From NCBI GenBank assembly GCA_038247995.1, contig JBBRUG010000290.1:1-7984 (forward strand): DNA of 7,984 bases, in the 5' to 3' direction. The position numbers and the translations under genes were made by a program. Positions 1 to 5,497 of the stretch are shown here, one piece after another; the stretch's first letter is position 1; each line of letters starts with the position of its first letter. The stretch comes from JBBRUG01 sp038247995. GTDB lineage: Bacteria; Chloroflexota; Chloroflexia; Chloroflexales; Chloroflexaceae. Under the pieces are notes generated by a model. It did not search any database and had not been told where the DNA came from. It saw nothing but the letters and a program-made list of their open reading frames with translations.

Positions 1-822
1 GTCAAGGAGCTTGAGCAGGCGCTGCTCGACGGTAGTGTTGATCTCTGTGTGCATAGCTGCAAAGACCTGCCTTCGCAGCTGCCTGGCGGCCTGACCCTGG
101 CCGCCTTTCCCGAGCGCGCCGATGCGCGGGACATGCTGGTAATGAATGCAAAAGGCGAAACGCACAATGCAAACATGGAAGCAGCGTATGCGGCACTCCC
201 GCAGGGCGCAATCGTCGGCACATCCTCGCTGCGCCGGGCCAGCCAGTTGCGCGCTATACGCCCCGACCTGAAGCTGCGCGATGTGCGTGGAAATGTCGAT
301 ACGCGTCTGCGCAAGCTCGCCGACGGCCAGTACGATGCGCTGATCCTGGCTGCTGCCGGCCTGGATCGGCTGGGTCTGGTGGGCGTCAATGACACGCTTA
401 CGAGCGATGGTGCCAGCTTCATAGCCCAGCGCATCCCAACAACCGATATGCTCCCGGCCGTCGCTCAGGGCATCCTCGCGATTGAGTGCCGCGCCGACGA
501 CGCGACCACGGTTGCTGCCTTGGCCACGCTTGATCACGCAGCGAGCCGTGCTGCTGCCCTCGCCGAGCGCGCCTTCTTGCGCCGCCTTGAAGGTGGCTGC
601 CAGGTGCCGATTGCGGCGTATGCAGAACCGAATGCAGCATTAGACAATGCGACGCTGTTTGTACAGGGCCTTGTCGCGAGCCTCGACGGCACGGCGATTG
701 TGCGCGGCGAACGAAATGGCACGCCAGTCGATGCCGAAGCACTCGGTACAGCGCTCGCTGAAGAGTTGATTGCTAACGGCGCTGAGGCGATTTTGAGTGC
801 GCTGAGTACGGTGAGCCGGTGA
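1..822 (+). CDS. hemC: Hydroxymethylbilane synthase (porphobilinogen deaminase), 5'-truncated by the window edge
   Basis: HemC is a cytosolic enzyme that links four porphobilinogens head to tail into hydroxymethylbilane, using a covalently bound dipyrromethane cofactor. The frame is open from base 1, and 273 residues are visible. By alignment from memory with E. coli HemC, about 60 N-terminal residues lie outside. Visible motifs (numbered from base 1): the catalytic-aspartate motif HSCKDLP with Asp22, the substrate-binding GTSSLRR at 73-79, RGNVDTRL at 96-103, and LEGGCQVPI with the cofactor-anchoring Cys200 (codon 598-600). The residue after HS is Cys rather than the commoner Met or Leu. The TGA stop (820-822) lies in a GGTGAGC-type tandem array, and the last few codons may be repeat-derived. 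hemD starts 11 bp downstream, so the two are probably translated from one message. Family assignment is secure. Confidence 0.97.
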   Translation, partial: VKELEQALLDGSVDLCVHSCKDLPSQLPGGLTLAAFPERADARDMLVMNAKGETHNANMEAAYAALPQGAIVGTSSLRRASQLRAIRPDLKLRDVRGNVDTRLRKLADGQYDALILAAAGLDRLGLVGVNDTLTSDGASFIAQRIPTTDMLPAVAQGILAIECRADDATTVAALATLDHAASRAAALAERAFLRRLEGGCQVPIAAYAEPNAALDNATLFVQGLVASLDGTAIVRGERNGTPVDAEALGTALAEELIANGAEAILSALSTVSR

Positions 823-840
823 GAGGGTGAGCGGTGACAC
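810..840 (+). repeat. GGTGAGC-type tandem array at the hemC/hemD junction
   Basis: Four imperfect units of 7-8 bp, consensus GGTGAG plus 1-2 bases, start at 810, 818, 826 and 833. The second unit contains the hemC stop (TGA 820-822) and the fourth contains the hemD start (GTG 834-836). The purine-rich GAGAGGG at 821-827 is the best ribosome-binding sequence for hemD. The same repeat family recurs after hemD at 1653-1706, and a 13-bp core is identical at 825-837 and 1667-1679. Confidence 0.85.
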
Positions 841-1664
841 GCAGCATGCAAAACGCAAAACGCAACGCAACACGCAACCCGCAACATAATCTGCGATCGG
901 GTGCGCTTCCGGCTCTCCAAGGCTTGCGCGTGTTGGTACCGCGTGCTGCCGGCAAGGGCGATGATCTGGCTGATCAGTTGCGTGAACGTGGCGCCGAGCC
1001 GTTATTGTGCCCGCTGATCGCTCACGTGGCGCCAGAAGACCCGGCTGCGCTCGACGCTGCTCTGTTACGCTTGTGCGCCGGCGCGTACGCCTGGCTGATC
1101 CTCACCAGCGCGACAACCGTTGAAGCGATTGCTGCGCGCCTGCCGGAAACGCCGCTGCCCGGCAGGCTGAAGTTAGCGGCTGTCGGCCCCGCAACGGCCG
1201 CCGCATGCGAACGCCTGCTCGCGCGTGCGCCAAATGTTGTGCCCGAGCGCTTCCTGGCCGCTGATCTGCCGGCTGTACTGGGCAATCTGGCCGGTGTACC
1301 AGTGTTACTGCCGAATGCGGAGATCGCTGACCCGGCCCTTGAACAGGCGCTGCGCACCGCAGGGGCACATGTCGAACGGGTGGTGGCCTATCGGACTGTG
1401 GCTGAGCCGGCCCCTGCCCTACAGCATGAGTTAGAAAGCGGTATCGACGTACTGCTCTTCACCAGTGGATCGACTGTGCGCGCCTTTGCCGAGGCGGTTG
1501 GTTCAGCGGGGCTTGATCGCGCTCGCTACAGCTTTGTTGCTTGTATCGGCCCCAGCACTGCCGCAGTATGCCGTGAACTTGATCTCATGCCCACGGTTAT
1601 CGCCGATGTGAGTACCGCCAGTGGTCTTGTCGCAGCGCTGGTGGCGTGGCGGAGTGAGCGGTAA
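834..1664 (+). CDS. hemD: Uroporphyrinogen-III synthase
   Basis: HemD cyclises hydroxymethylbilane and inverts ring D to give uroporphyrinogen III, directly after HemC. The 276-residue product shows the two-lobed HemD pattern: LRVLVPRA at 31-38, a first-lobe TSATTVEAIA (91-100) followed by AVGPATAAACERL (116-128), and a matching second half with VAYRT (184-188), FTSGSTVRAFAEAV (209-222) and CIGPSTAAVCREL (237-249). Primary sequence is weakly conserved in this family, but neighbours and motifs agree. The start chosen is GTG 834, preceded by GAGAGGG; ATG 846, in frame, is an alternative. Residues 5 to about 18 are encoded by a GCAAAAC tandem array and look like a low-complexity extension, since typical homology begins around residue 26. 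The C-terminal residues and the TAA stop also fall in a repeat array. Confidence 0.93.
   Translation: MTRSMQNAKRNATRNPQHNLRSGALPALQGLRVLVPRAAGKGDDLADQLRERGAEPLLCPLIAHVAPEDPAALDAALLRLCAGAYAWLILTSATTVEAIAARLPETPLPGRLKLAAVGPATAAACERLLARAPNVVPERFLAADLPAVLGNLAGVPVLLPNAEIADPALEQALRTAGAHVERVVAYRTVAEPAPALQHELESGIDVLLFTSGSTVRAFAEAVGSAGLDRARYSFVACIGPSTAAVCRELDLMPTVIADVSTASGLVAALVAWRSER
848..887 (+). repeat. GCAAAAC/GCAACNC heptamer array encoding the HemD N-terminus
   Basis: Six units start at 848, 855, 862, 867, 874 and 881. The first two are exact GCAAAAC, the third is shortened to 5 bp, and the rest follow GCAAC plus two bases. The array lies in the hemD reading frame and encodes an Asn/Ala/Arg/Gln-rich stretch. 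Because 7 is not a multiple of 3, the unit is read in all three phases, and none of them contains a stop codon. Confidence 0.85.
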
Positions 1665-1706
1665 GCGGGTGAGCGGTGAGCGGGTGACGGGGTGACGGGG
1701 TGAAAA
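1653..1706 (+). repeat. GGTGAGCG/GGTGACGG tandem array at the hemD 3' end
   Basis: Units of 7-8 bp start at 1660, 1668, 1675, 1683, 1691 and 1699, preceded by a partial unit at 1653. They drift from GGTGAGCG to GGTGACGG (two exact copies, 1683-1698). The hemD TAA stop (1662-1664) is formed inside a GGTAAGCG variant. It belongs to the same family as the array at 810-840, so hemD is bracketed by direct copies of it. Confidence 0.85.
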
Positions 1707-1708
1707 CG

Positions 1709-1750
1709 TCTGATGATCTGATGTTTTAGTTGTTCTTGGTTCCTTGGTTC
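1709..1750 (+). repeat. Two further 8-bp tandem duplications in the hemD-hemB gap
   Basis: TCTGATGA at 1709-1716 is followed by TCTGATGT at 1717-1724. CTTGGTTC is exactly duplicated at 1735-1742 and 1743-1750. They follow the GGTGACGG array directly, so this gap is largely a chain of unrelated 8-bp duplications. The remaining 1751-1778 is relatively A/T-rich and holds a small inverted repeat (AAGCA/TGCTT). No convincing promoter was recognised. Confidence 0.6.
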
Positions 1751-1778
1751 AAAGCAAATGCTTCATTCAGTATTCAAA

Positions 1779-1786
1779 AGAGGTGA
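1779..1786 (+). promoter_or_regulatory. Ribosome-binding site of hemB
   Basis: AGAGGTGA matches the Shine-Dalgarno consensus closely, with the AGAGG core ending 6 bp before ATG 1790. It fixes the hemB start and is the strongest ribosome-binding site in the window. Confidence 0.8.
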
Positions 1787-1789
1787 AAG

Positions 1790-2800
1790 ATGCCCAATCC
1801 AATCATTCGCCCGCGCCGCTTACGGCGTACAGATGCGCTCCGCAGGCTCGTGCGCGAGCACACCCTTAGTGCCGATAATCTGATCGCGCCGCTTTTTGTG
1901 CGTCACGGCAGCGGCGTCAACCGCCCGATCGCCTCGATGCCCGGCCATAGCCAGCTTTCTGTCGATACCGCCGTGCGCGAAGCCGAAGCGCTTTACGAGA
2001 TGGGCATTCCGGCGGTGCTGTTGTTCGGCATTCCCGCACAGAAAGACGGCATCGGCAGCGAGAATTTCGACCACGCAGGGATTGTCCCGCAGACGGCCTA
2101 TGCAATCAAGCAGGCCGTGCCCGACATGCTCGTGATCTCCGATATGTGCTTCTGTGAGTACACCGATCACGGCCATTGCGGCGTGCTTAACACCCCCGGC
2201 ACGGACGACTACGTCGAACAACTTGGTGAGGGTTACCTGCTGAATGATCATACGCTGGAATTGCTGGGCCAAGCCTCGGTTGTGCATGCGCAGGCCGGCG
2301 CCGACGTGATCGCGCCCTCGGGCATGATCGACGGCATGGTCGCCGGTATTCGCGCCGCCCTCGATGGCGCCGGCCTTCAACATACCGTGGTGATGAGCTA
2401 CGCGGCAAAATATTCCAGCGCGTTCTACGGACCTTTCCGTGATGCTGCCGAGAGTCCGCCTAGCTTCGGCGACCGCACGCAATATCAGATGGACCCGGCC
2501 AATGCCCGCGAGGCGCTGCGCGAGGTTGAGCTCGATGTGCAGGAAGGTGCCGATATTCTGATGGTCAAGCCGGCGCTGGCTTATCTCGACATTATCCGCC
2601 AGATCAAAGATCGCTTCGATCTGCCGCTGGCCGCCTATCAGGTGAGCGGTGAGTACAGCATGGTCAAAGCCGCCGCCGAGCGCGGTTGGATCGACGAGCG
2701 CCGGGTCGCCCTTGAAAGCCTGATGAGTATCCGCCGCGCCGGCGCCGATATGATCATCACCTACTGGGCGAAGGATGTAGTGCGTTGGCTGCGATCATGA
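1790..2800 (+). CDS. hemB: Porphobilinogen synthase (5-aminolevulinate dehydratase)
   Basis: HemB condenses two 5-aminolevulinates to porphobilinogen and normally acts as a homo-octamer in the cytosol. The 336-residue product is full length. Both Schiff-base lysines are present: Lys207 in MSYAAKYSSAFYGPFRDA and Lys260 in MVKPALAYLDIIR. The metal site has the three-cysteine form, MCFCEYTDHGHCG with Cys120, Cys122 and Cys130. This predicts a zinc-dependent enzyme, unlike the Asp-rich magnesium-type active site of many plants and proteobacteria. The start ATG 1790 has a strong ribosome-binding site. The TGA stop (2798-2800) lies in the first unit of an ATGAAGCG tandem array. It sits between hemD and hemE on the same strand, consistent with co-expression. 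Confidence 0.98.
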   Translation: MPNPIIRPRRLRRTDALRRLVREHTLSADNLIAPLFVRHGSGVNRPIASMPGHSQLSVDTAVREAEALYEMGIPAVLLFGIPAQKDGIGSENFDHAGIVPQTAYAIKQAVPDMLVISDMCFCEYTDHGHCGVLNTPGTDDYVEQLGEGYLLNDHTLELLGQASVVHAQAGADVIAPSGMIDGMVAGIRAALDGAGLQHTVVMSYAAKYSSAFYGPFRDAAESPPSFGDRTQYQMDPANAREALREVELDVQEGADILMVKPALAYLDIIRQIKDRFDLPLAAYQVSGEYSMVKAAAERGWIDERRVALESLMSIRRAGADMIITYWAKDVVRWLRS

Positions 2801-2836
2801 AGCGATAAAGCGATGAAGCAATAAAGCGATGAAATT
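2797..2836 (+). repeat. ATGAAGCG/ATAAAGCG 8-bp tandem array at the hemB 3' end
   Basis: Five consecutive 8-bp units start at 2797, 2805, 2813, 2821 and 2829, alternating ATGAAGCG-like and ATAAAGCG-like forms. The first unit contains the hemB stop TGA. Reading the array in any phase quickly meets TGA or TAA. Confidence 0.85.
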
Positions 2837-2842
2837 GAAAAT

Positions 2843-2882
2843 GTTCTACCGTTCCACCGTTCTACCGCTCCAACGTTCTCCT
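2843..2882 (+). repeat. GTTCTACC 8-bp tandem array upstream of hemE
   Basis: Five 8-bp units start at 2843, 2851, 2859, 2867 and 2875. GTTCTACC occurs exactly twice and the others differ by 1-3 bases. The sequence is unrelated to the adjacent ATGAAGCG array, so two arrays lie side by side in the 105-bp hemB-hemE gap. Confidence 0.85.
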
Positions 2883-2905
2883 GCTCATAAAACAAAGGAA
2901 CATGC

Positions 2906-4009
2906 ATGAGCAACTTACTTCTCCAGGCGGCGCGCCGCCAACCCACCGACCGCACGCCGATCTGGCTGATGCGCCAGGCCGGACGATATATGTCGGTCTA
3001 CCGTGCCGTGCGTGAGCGCCACGGTTTCCTCCAGATGGTCAAGACGTCTGAGGTGGCCGCCGAAGTGACGCTCCAGCCGATCGAGGCGTTCGCCATGGAC
3101 GCAGCGATCATTTTTGCCGATATTCTGCCGCCGCTGGAAGGCTTGGGTTTACACCTGACCTTCGAGAAGGGCGAAGGGCCGGTAATTCATAATCCCATCC
3201 GTACGCTCGCCGACATTGCCGCGCTGCGCGACTATAACGCCGAAGAGGTGTCGGGCTATACGTTGGAGGCACTACGCCTGGTGCGCAACGCCCTCCCCGC
3301 CGACACGGCGCTTTTCGGCTTCAGCGGCGCGCCGTTCACCCTGGCGAGCTACGCGATCGAGGGCGGCTCCAGTAAGGAATACCGGCGCACGAAACAATTG
3401 ATGTACCACGAACCGGAGCACTGGCACGCGCTCATGGCGAAGCTGAGCGACCTGGTGGCCGATTACCTGGTGGCGCAAGTGCACGCCGGCGCCGACATTG
3501 TGCAGATCTTCGACTCGTGGGCCGGCGCCCTCGCTCCTGGCGACTATGCCGAGTATGTGCTGCCGCATGTGCAGTCGGCGATTACAAAGTTTCGTACTGC
3601 GTTGAAGGACGAAGGACGAAAGACGGAAGACGGTTCGGAACATCAGCCTTCAGCCTTCAGCCTTCAGCCTTCCATACCGCCTGTCGTCTACTTCGGTACC
3701 GACATGAACGGTATGCTCCCGCTGTTGCGCCAGACCGGCGCCGACGTGCTGGGGTTGGATTGGCGCATAACGCTTGCGGACGGTTGGGCGGCTTATGGGC
3801 CGAGTGTGGCCGTGCAAGGCAACCTCGACCCGCTGGTGCTGCACGCGCCCTGGCCCGAGGTCGAGCGCCGTGCCAAAGCCATTCTCGACGAAGCCGCCGG
3901 TCGCCCGGGCCACATCTTCAACGTCGGTCATGGCATTCTCACCGAAACACCTGAGGACAATGTGCGCCGGTTGGTGGAGTTTGTGCAGGGATATGCCGTC
4001 AGCGGGTGA
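2906..4009 (+). CDS. hemE: Uroporphyrinogen decarboxylase with a repeat-encoded insert
   Basis: HemE removes the four acetate carboxyls of uroporphyrinogen III to give coproporphyrinogen III, without a cofactor. The product is 367 residues. Signatures are intact: PIWLMRQAGRY (18-28, with substrate-binding Arg23 and Arg27), IIFADILPP with the catalytic-type Asp72, GFSGAPFTLASYAIEGG (138-154, with Tyr149), FDSWAG (202-207) and NVGHGI with His342. Start ATG 2906 is preceded by AAAGGA (2894-2899). Residues about 234-257 are an insertion relative to E. coli and human enzymes. They are encoded by two different heptamer arrays and fall between the helix ending KFRTAL and the strand VVYFGTDMNG, probably on a surface loop. 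The frame stays open through it and the C-terminal half is normal, so the gene is expected to be functional. Confidence 0.96.
   Translation: MSNLLLQAARRQPTDRTPIWLMRQAGRYMSVYRAVRERHGFLQMVKTSEVAAEVTLQPIEAFAMDAAIIFADILPPLEGLGLHLTFEKGEGPVIHNPIRTLADIAALRDYNAEEVSGYTLEALRLVRNALPADTALFGFSGAPFTLASYAIEGGSSKEYRRTKQLMYHEPEHWHALMAKLSDLVADYLVAQVHAGADIVQIFDSWAGALAPGDYAEYVLPHVQSAITKFRTALKDEGRKTEDGSEHQPSAFSLQPSIPPVVYFGTDMNGMLPLLRQTGADVLGLDWRITLADGWAAYGPSVAVQGNLDPLVLHAPWPEVERRAKAILDEAAGRPGHIFNVGHGILTETPEDNVRRLVEFVQGYAVSG
3604..3671 (+). repeat. Twin heptamer arrays inserted in frame in hemE
   Basis: The first array is four 7-bp units at 3604-3631, GAAGGAC twice then two variants. A 12-bp linker (3632-3643) contains the small palindrome GTTCGGAAC. 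The second array is four exact copies of CAGCCTT at 3644-3671. The GAAGG blocks of the first array are complementary to CCTTC blocks of the second at the same 7-bp period, best for the outer two units. An imperfect stem with internal loops is therefore possible. Both arrays are open in all three + strand phases. Confidence 0.88.
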
Positions 4010-4175
4010 AGATAGGATTGGCAACACGAATGGATGTCCATTCCATAGCCCGTAGGGGCGGGCCAACGTGCCCGCCCGATGTGTGGGGAGATGGGGCCAA
4101 CGTGCCCGCCCGGCTCACGCCGACCCGCCGCTGATGCATCCGGTTACCGGGTTACGTCACCAATAGGAGCTTGTT
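4010..4175 (+). repeat. hemE-hemL gap with inverted repeats and an 18-bp direct repeat
   Basis: Three elements are visible. The first is a hairpin at 4028-4043, with GAATGG and CCATTC around a 4-base loop. The second is a perfect 8-bp GC-only inverted repeat at 4056-4077, GGGCGGGC and GCCCGCCC around CAACGT. The third is an exact 18-bp direct repeat, GGCCAACGTGCCCGCCCG, at 4061-4078 and 4095-4112. The second copy of that repeat lacks the full left arm and so cannot form the same stem. No T-run follows the GC stem, so a classical intrinsic terminator is not supported. The ribosome-binding site TAGGAG (4164-4169) for hemL closes the gap. Confidence 0.8.
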
Positions 4176-5489
4176 ATGCCGGATCGATACGCTCGATCAA
4201 AAGAATTATTTGCCGCCGCCCAAACCGTCATTCCCGGCGGTGTCAATTCGCCAGTGCGCGCGTTTCGCGGCGTCGGCGGTACGCCGATCTTTTTTCGTAA
4301 GGGTGAAGGCGCGTACGTTTGGGACGAGGACGGCAATCGTTACATCGATTATGTGCTCTCCTGGGGGCCACTGCTGCTCGGTCACGCCCACCCTGCTGTA
4401 CAGGAGGCGTTGCGCGCACAGGCCGCCGAAGGCACGAGTTTCGGCGCGCCGACAGTGCTGGAGACTGAACTTGCTGAGCGTGTGATCGCGCTGATGCCCG
4501 GGATTGAGCAGGTGCGCTTTGTCAATAGCGGCACCGAGGCCACCATGAGCGCATTGCGGCTCGCCCGCGCCTGCACTGGCCGTGACCTGATCGTGAAATT
4601 CTCTGGTTGCTACCACGGCCATGCCGATATGCTGCTTGTGCAGGCGGGGAGTGGCGTGGCGACGTTAGGTTTGCCCGATAGCCCCGGCGTGCCCGCTGCC
4701 ACGGCGGCAAACACGCTCACGGTGGAGTACAACGATCTGGAAGGCGTTCGCCAGCTTTTCGCTGCGCGAGGCGAGCAGATCGCTGCGGTGATTGTCGAGC
4801 CGATTGCGGCTAATATGGGCTTTGTGCTGCCCGAACCCGGTTTCCTGCAAGGCATCCGCGATCTCACCCGCGAATATGGCGCACTGTTCATTCTCGATGA
4901 AGTGATGACCGGCTTCCGCGTTGCGCCCGGCGGCGCTCAGGGCCTCTGGGGGCTTGATCCCGATCTGACCTGTCTCGGCAAAGTGATCGGCGGCGGATTG
5001 CCGGTGGGCGCGTATGCCGGCAAGCGCGAATATATGCAACAGGTTGCGCCTGCCGGCCCCATGTACCAGGCCGGTACACTCTCCGGTAACCCATTGGCGA
5101 TGGCGGCGGGCCTGACGACACTGCGAGTTGCGTTCGAGGCTGATGACGCCGGCAACACCAACTTTGTTCGTGCCGTCGCTGGAGCGCAACGGCTTGCCGA
5201 AGGCATGCGCGCGCTTGGCGAAGAGCTGAACGTGCCGCTGCAAGTCGGCCAGGCTGGGAGTATGTTCGGCTTCTATTTCCTCAAAACATCCGGCGTTCGC
5301 GTGCGCAGTTATGCCGAAGCAAAACAACACGTCGATGCGGCGCGCTTCGCCAAATTCTTCTGGGCCATGGCTGATCGTGGCGTCTACCTCGCCCCCTCAG
5401 CCTTCGAAGCCGGCTTCATCAGTGCGGCCCATACAGATGTTGAAGTTGACGTAACGCTTGAGGCGGCGCGTCAGGCTTTGCAGTGCTGA
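4176..5489 (+). CDS. hemL: Glutamate-1-semialdehyde 2,1-aminomutase
   Basis: HemL is a PLP enzyme that shifts the amino group of glutamate-1-semialdehyde to form 5-aminolevulinate, the last C5-pathway step and the source of HemB substrate. The 437-residue length is typical. Visible features: PGGVNSPVRAF (20-30), FVNSGTEATMSALRLAR (115-131, cofactor phosphate and substrate region), SGCYHGHAD (143-151), ILDEVMTGFR (239-248) with Asp241 expected to contact the PLP pyridine nitrogen, CLGKVIGGGLPVGA (266-279) with Lys269 as the PLP Schiff base, and the gating-loop motif GTLSGNPLA (300-308). These separate it from ordinary class III aminotransferases. Start ATG 4176 has TAGGAG six bases upstream. 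It converges on sulP with only 4 bp between stop codons. Confidence 0.98.
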   Translation: MPDRYARSKELFAAAQTVIPGGVNSPVRAFRGVGGTPIFFRKGEGAYVWDEDGNRYIDYVLSWGPLLLGHAHPAVQEALRAQAAEGTSFGAPTVLETELAERVIALMPGIEQVRFVNSGTEATMSALRLARACTGRDLIVKFSGCYHGHADMLLVQAGSGVATLGLPDSPGVPAATAANTLTVEYNDLEGVRQLFAARGEQIAAVIVEPIAANMGFVLPEPGFLQGIRDLTREYGALFILDEVMTGFRVAPGGAQGLWGLDPDLTCLGKVIGGGLPVGAYAGKREYMQQVAPAGPMYQAGTLSGNPLAMAAGLTTLRVAFEADDAGNTNFVRAVAGAQRLAEGMRALGEELNVPLQVGQAGSMFGFYFLKTSGVRVRSYAEAKQHVDAARFAKFFWAMADRGVYLAPSAFEAGFISAAHTDVEVDVTLEAARQALQC

Positions 5490-5497
5490 GTACTCAG
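5486..5497. other. 12-bp perfect palindrome spanning both convergent stop codons
   Basis: CTGAGTACTCAG is self-complementary and includes the hemL TGA (5487-5489) on + and the sulP TGA (5494-5496) on -. The 4-bp intergenic GTAC is the centre of symmetry. The stem is short and lacks a flanking T-run, so a terminator role is uncertain. Confidence 0.7.

Noticed and set aside
1820..2482. 220-codon antisense frame within hemB
   Set aside because: It lies entirely opposite a well-conserved enzyme gene and resembles no protein I recognise.
2902..2904. ATG just upstream of the hemE start as an alternative start
   Set aside because: It is out of frame with hemE; ATG 2906 fits the AAAGGA site and the conserved N-terminus.
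3596..3680. Frameshift or pseudogenisation of hemE at the odd low-complexity stretch
   Set aside because: The frame resumes precisely with the conserved segment VVYFGTDMNG and continues through all C-terminal motifs; the insertion is in frame.
4056..4077. Rho-independent terminator between hemE and hemL
   Set aside because: The stem is strong but is followed by a G-rich sequence with no T-run, and the same sequence recurs nearby as a repeat.
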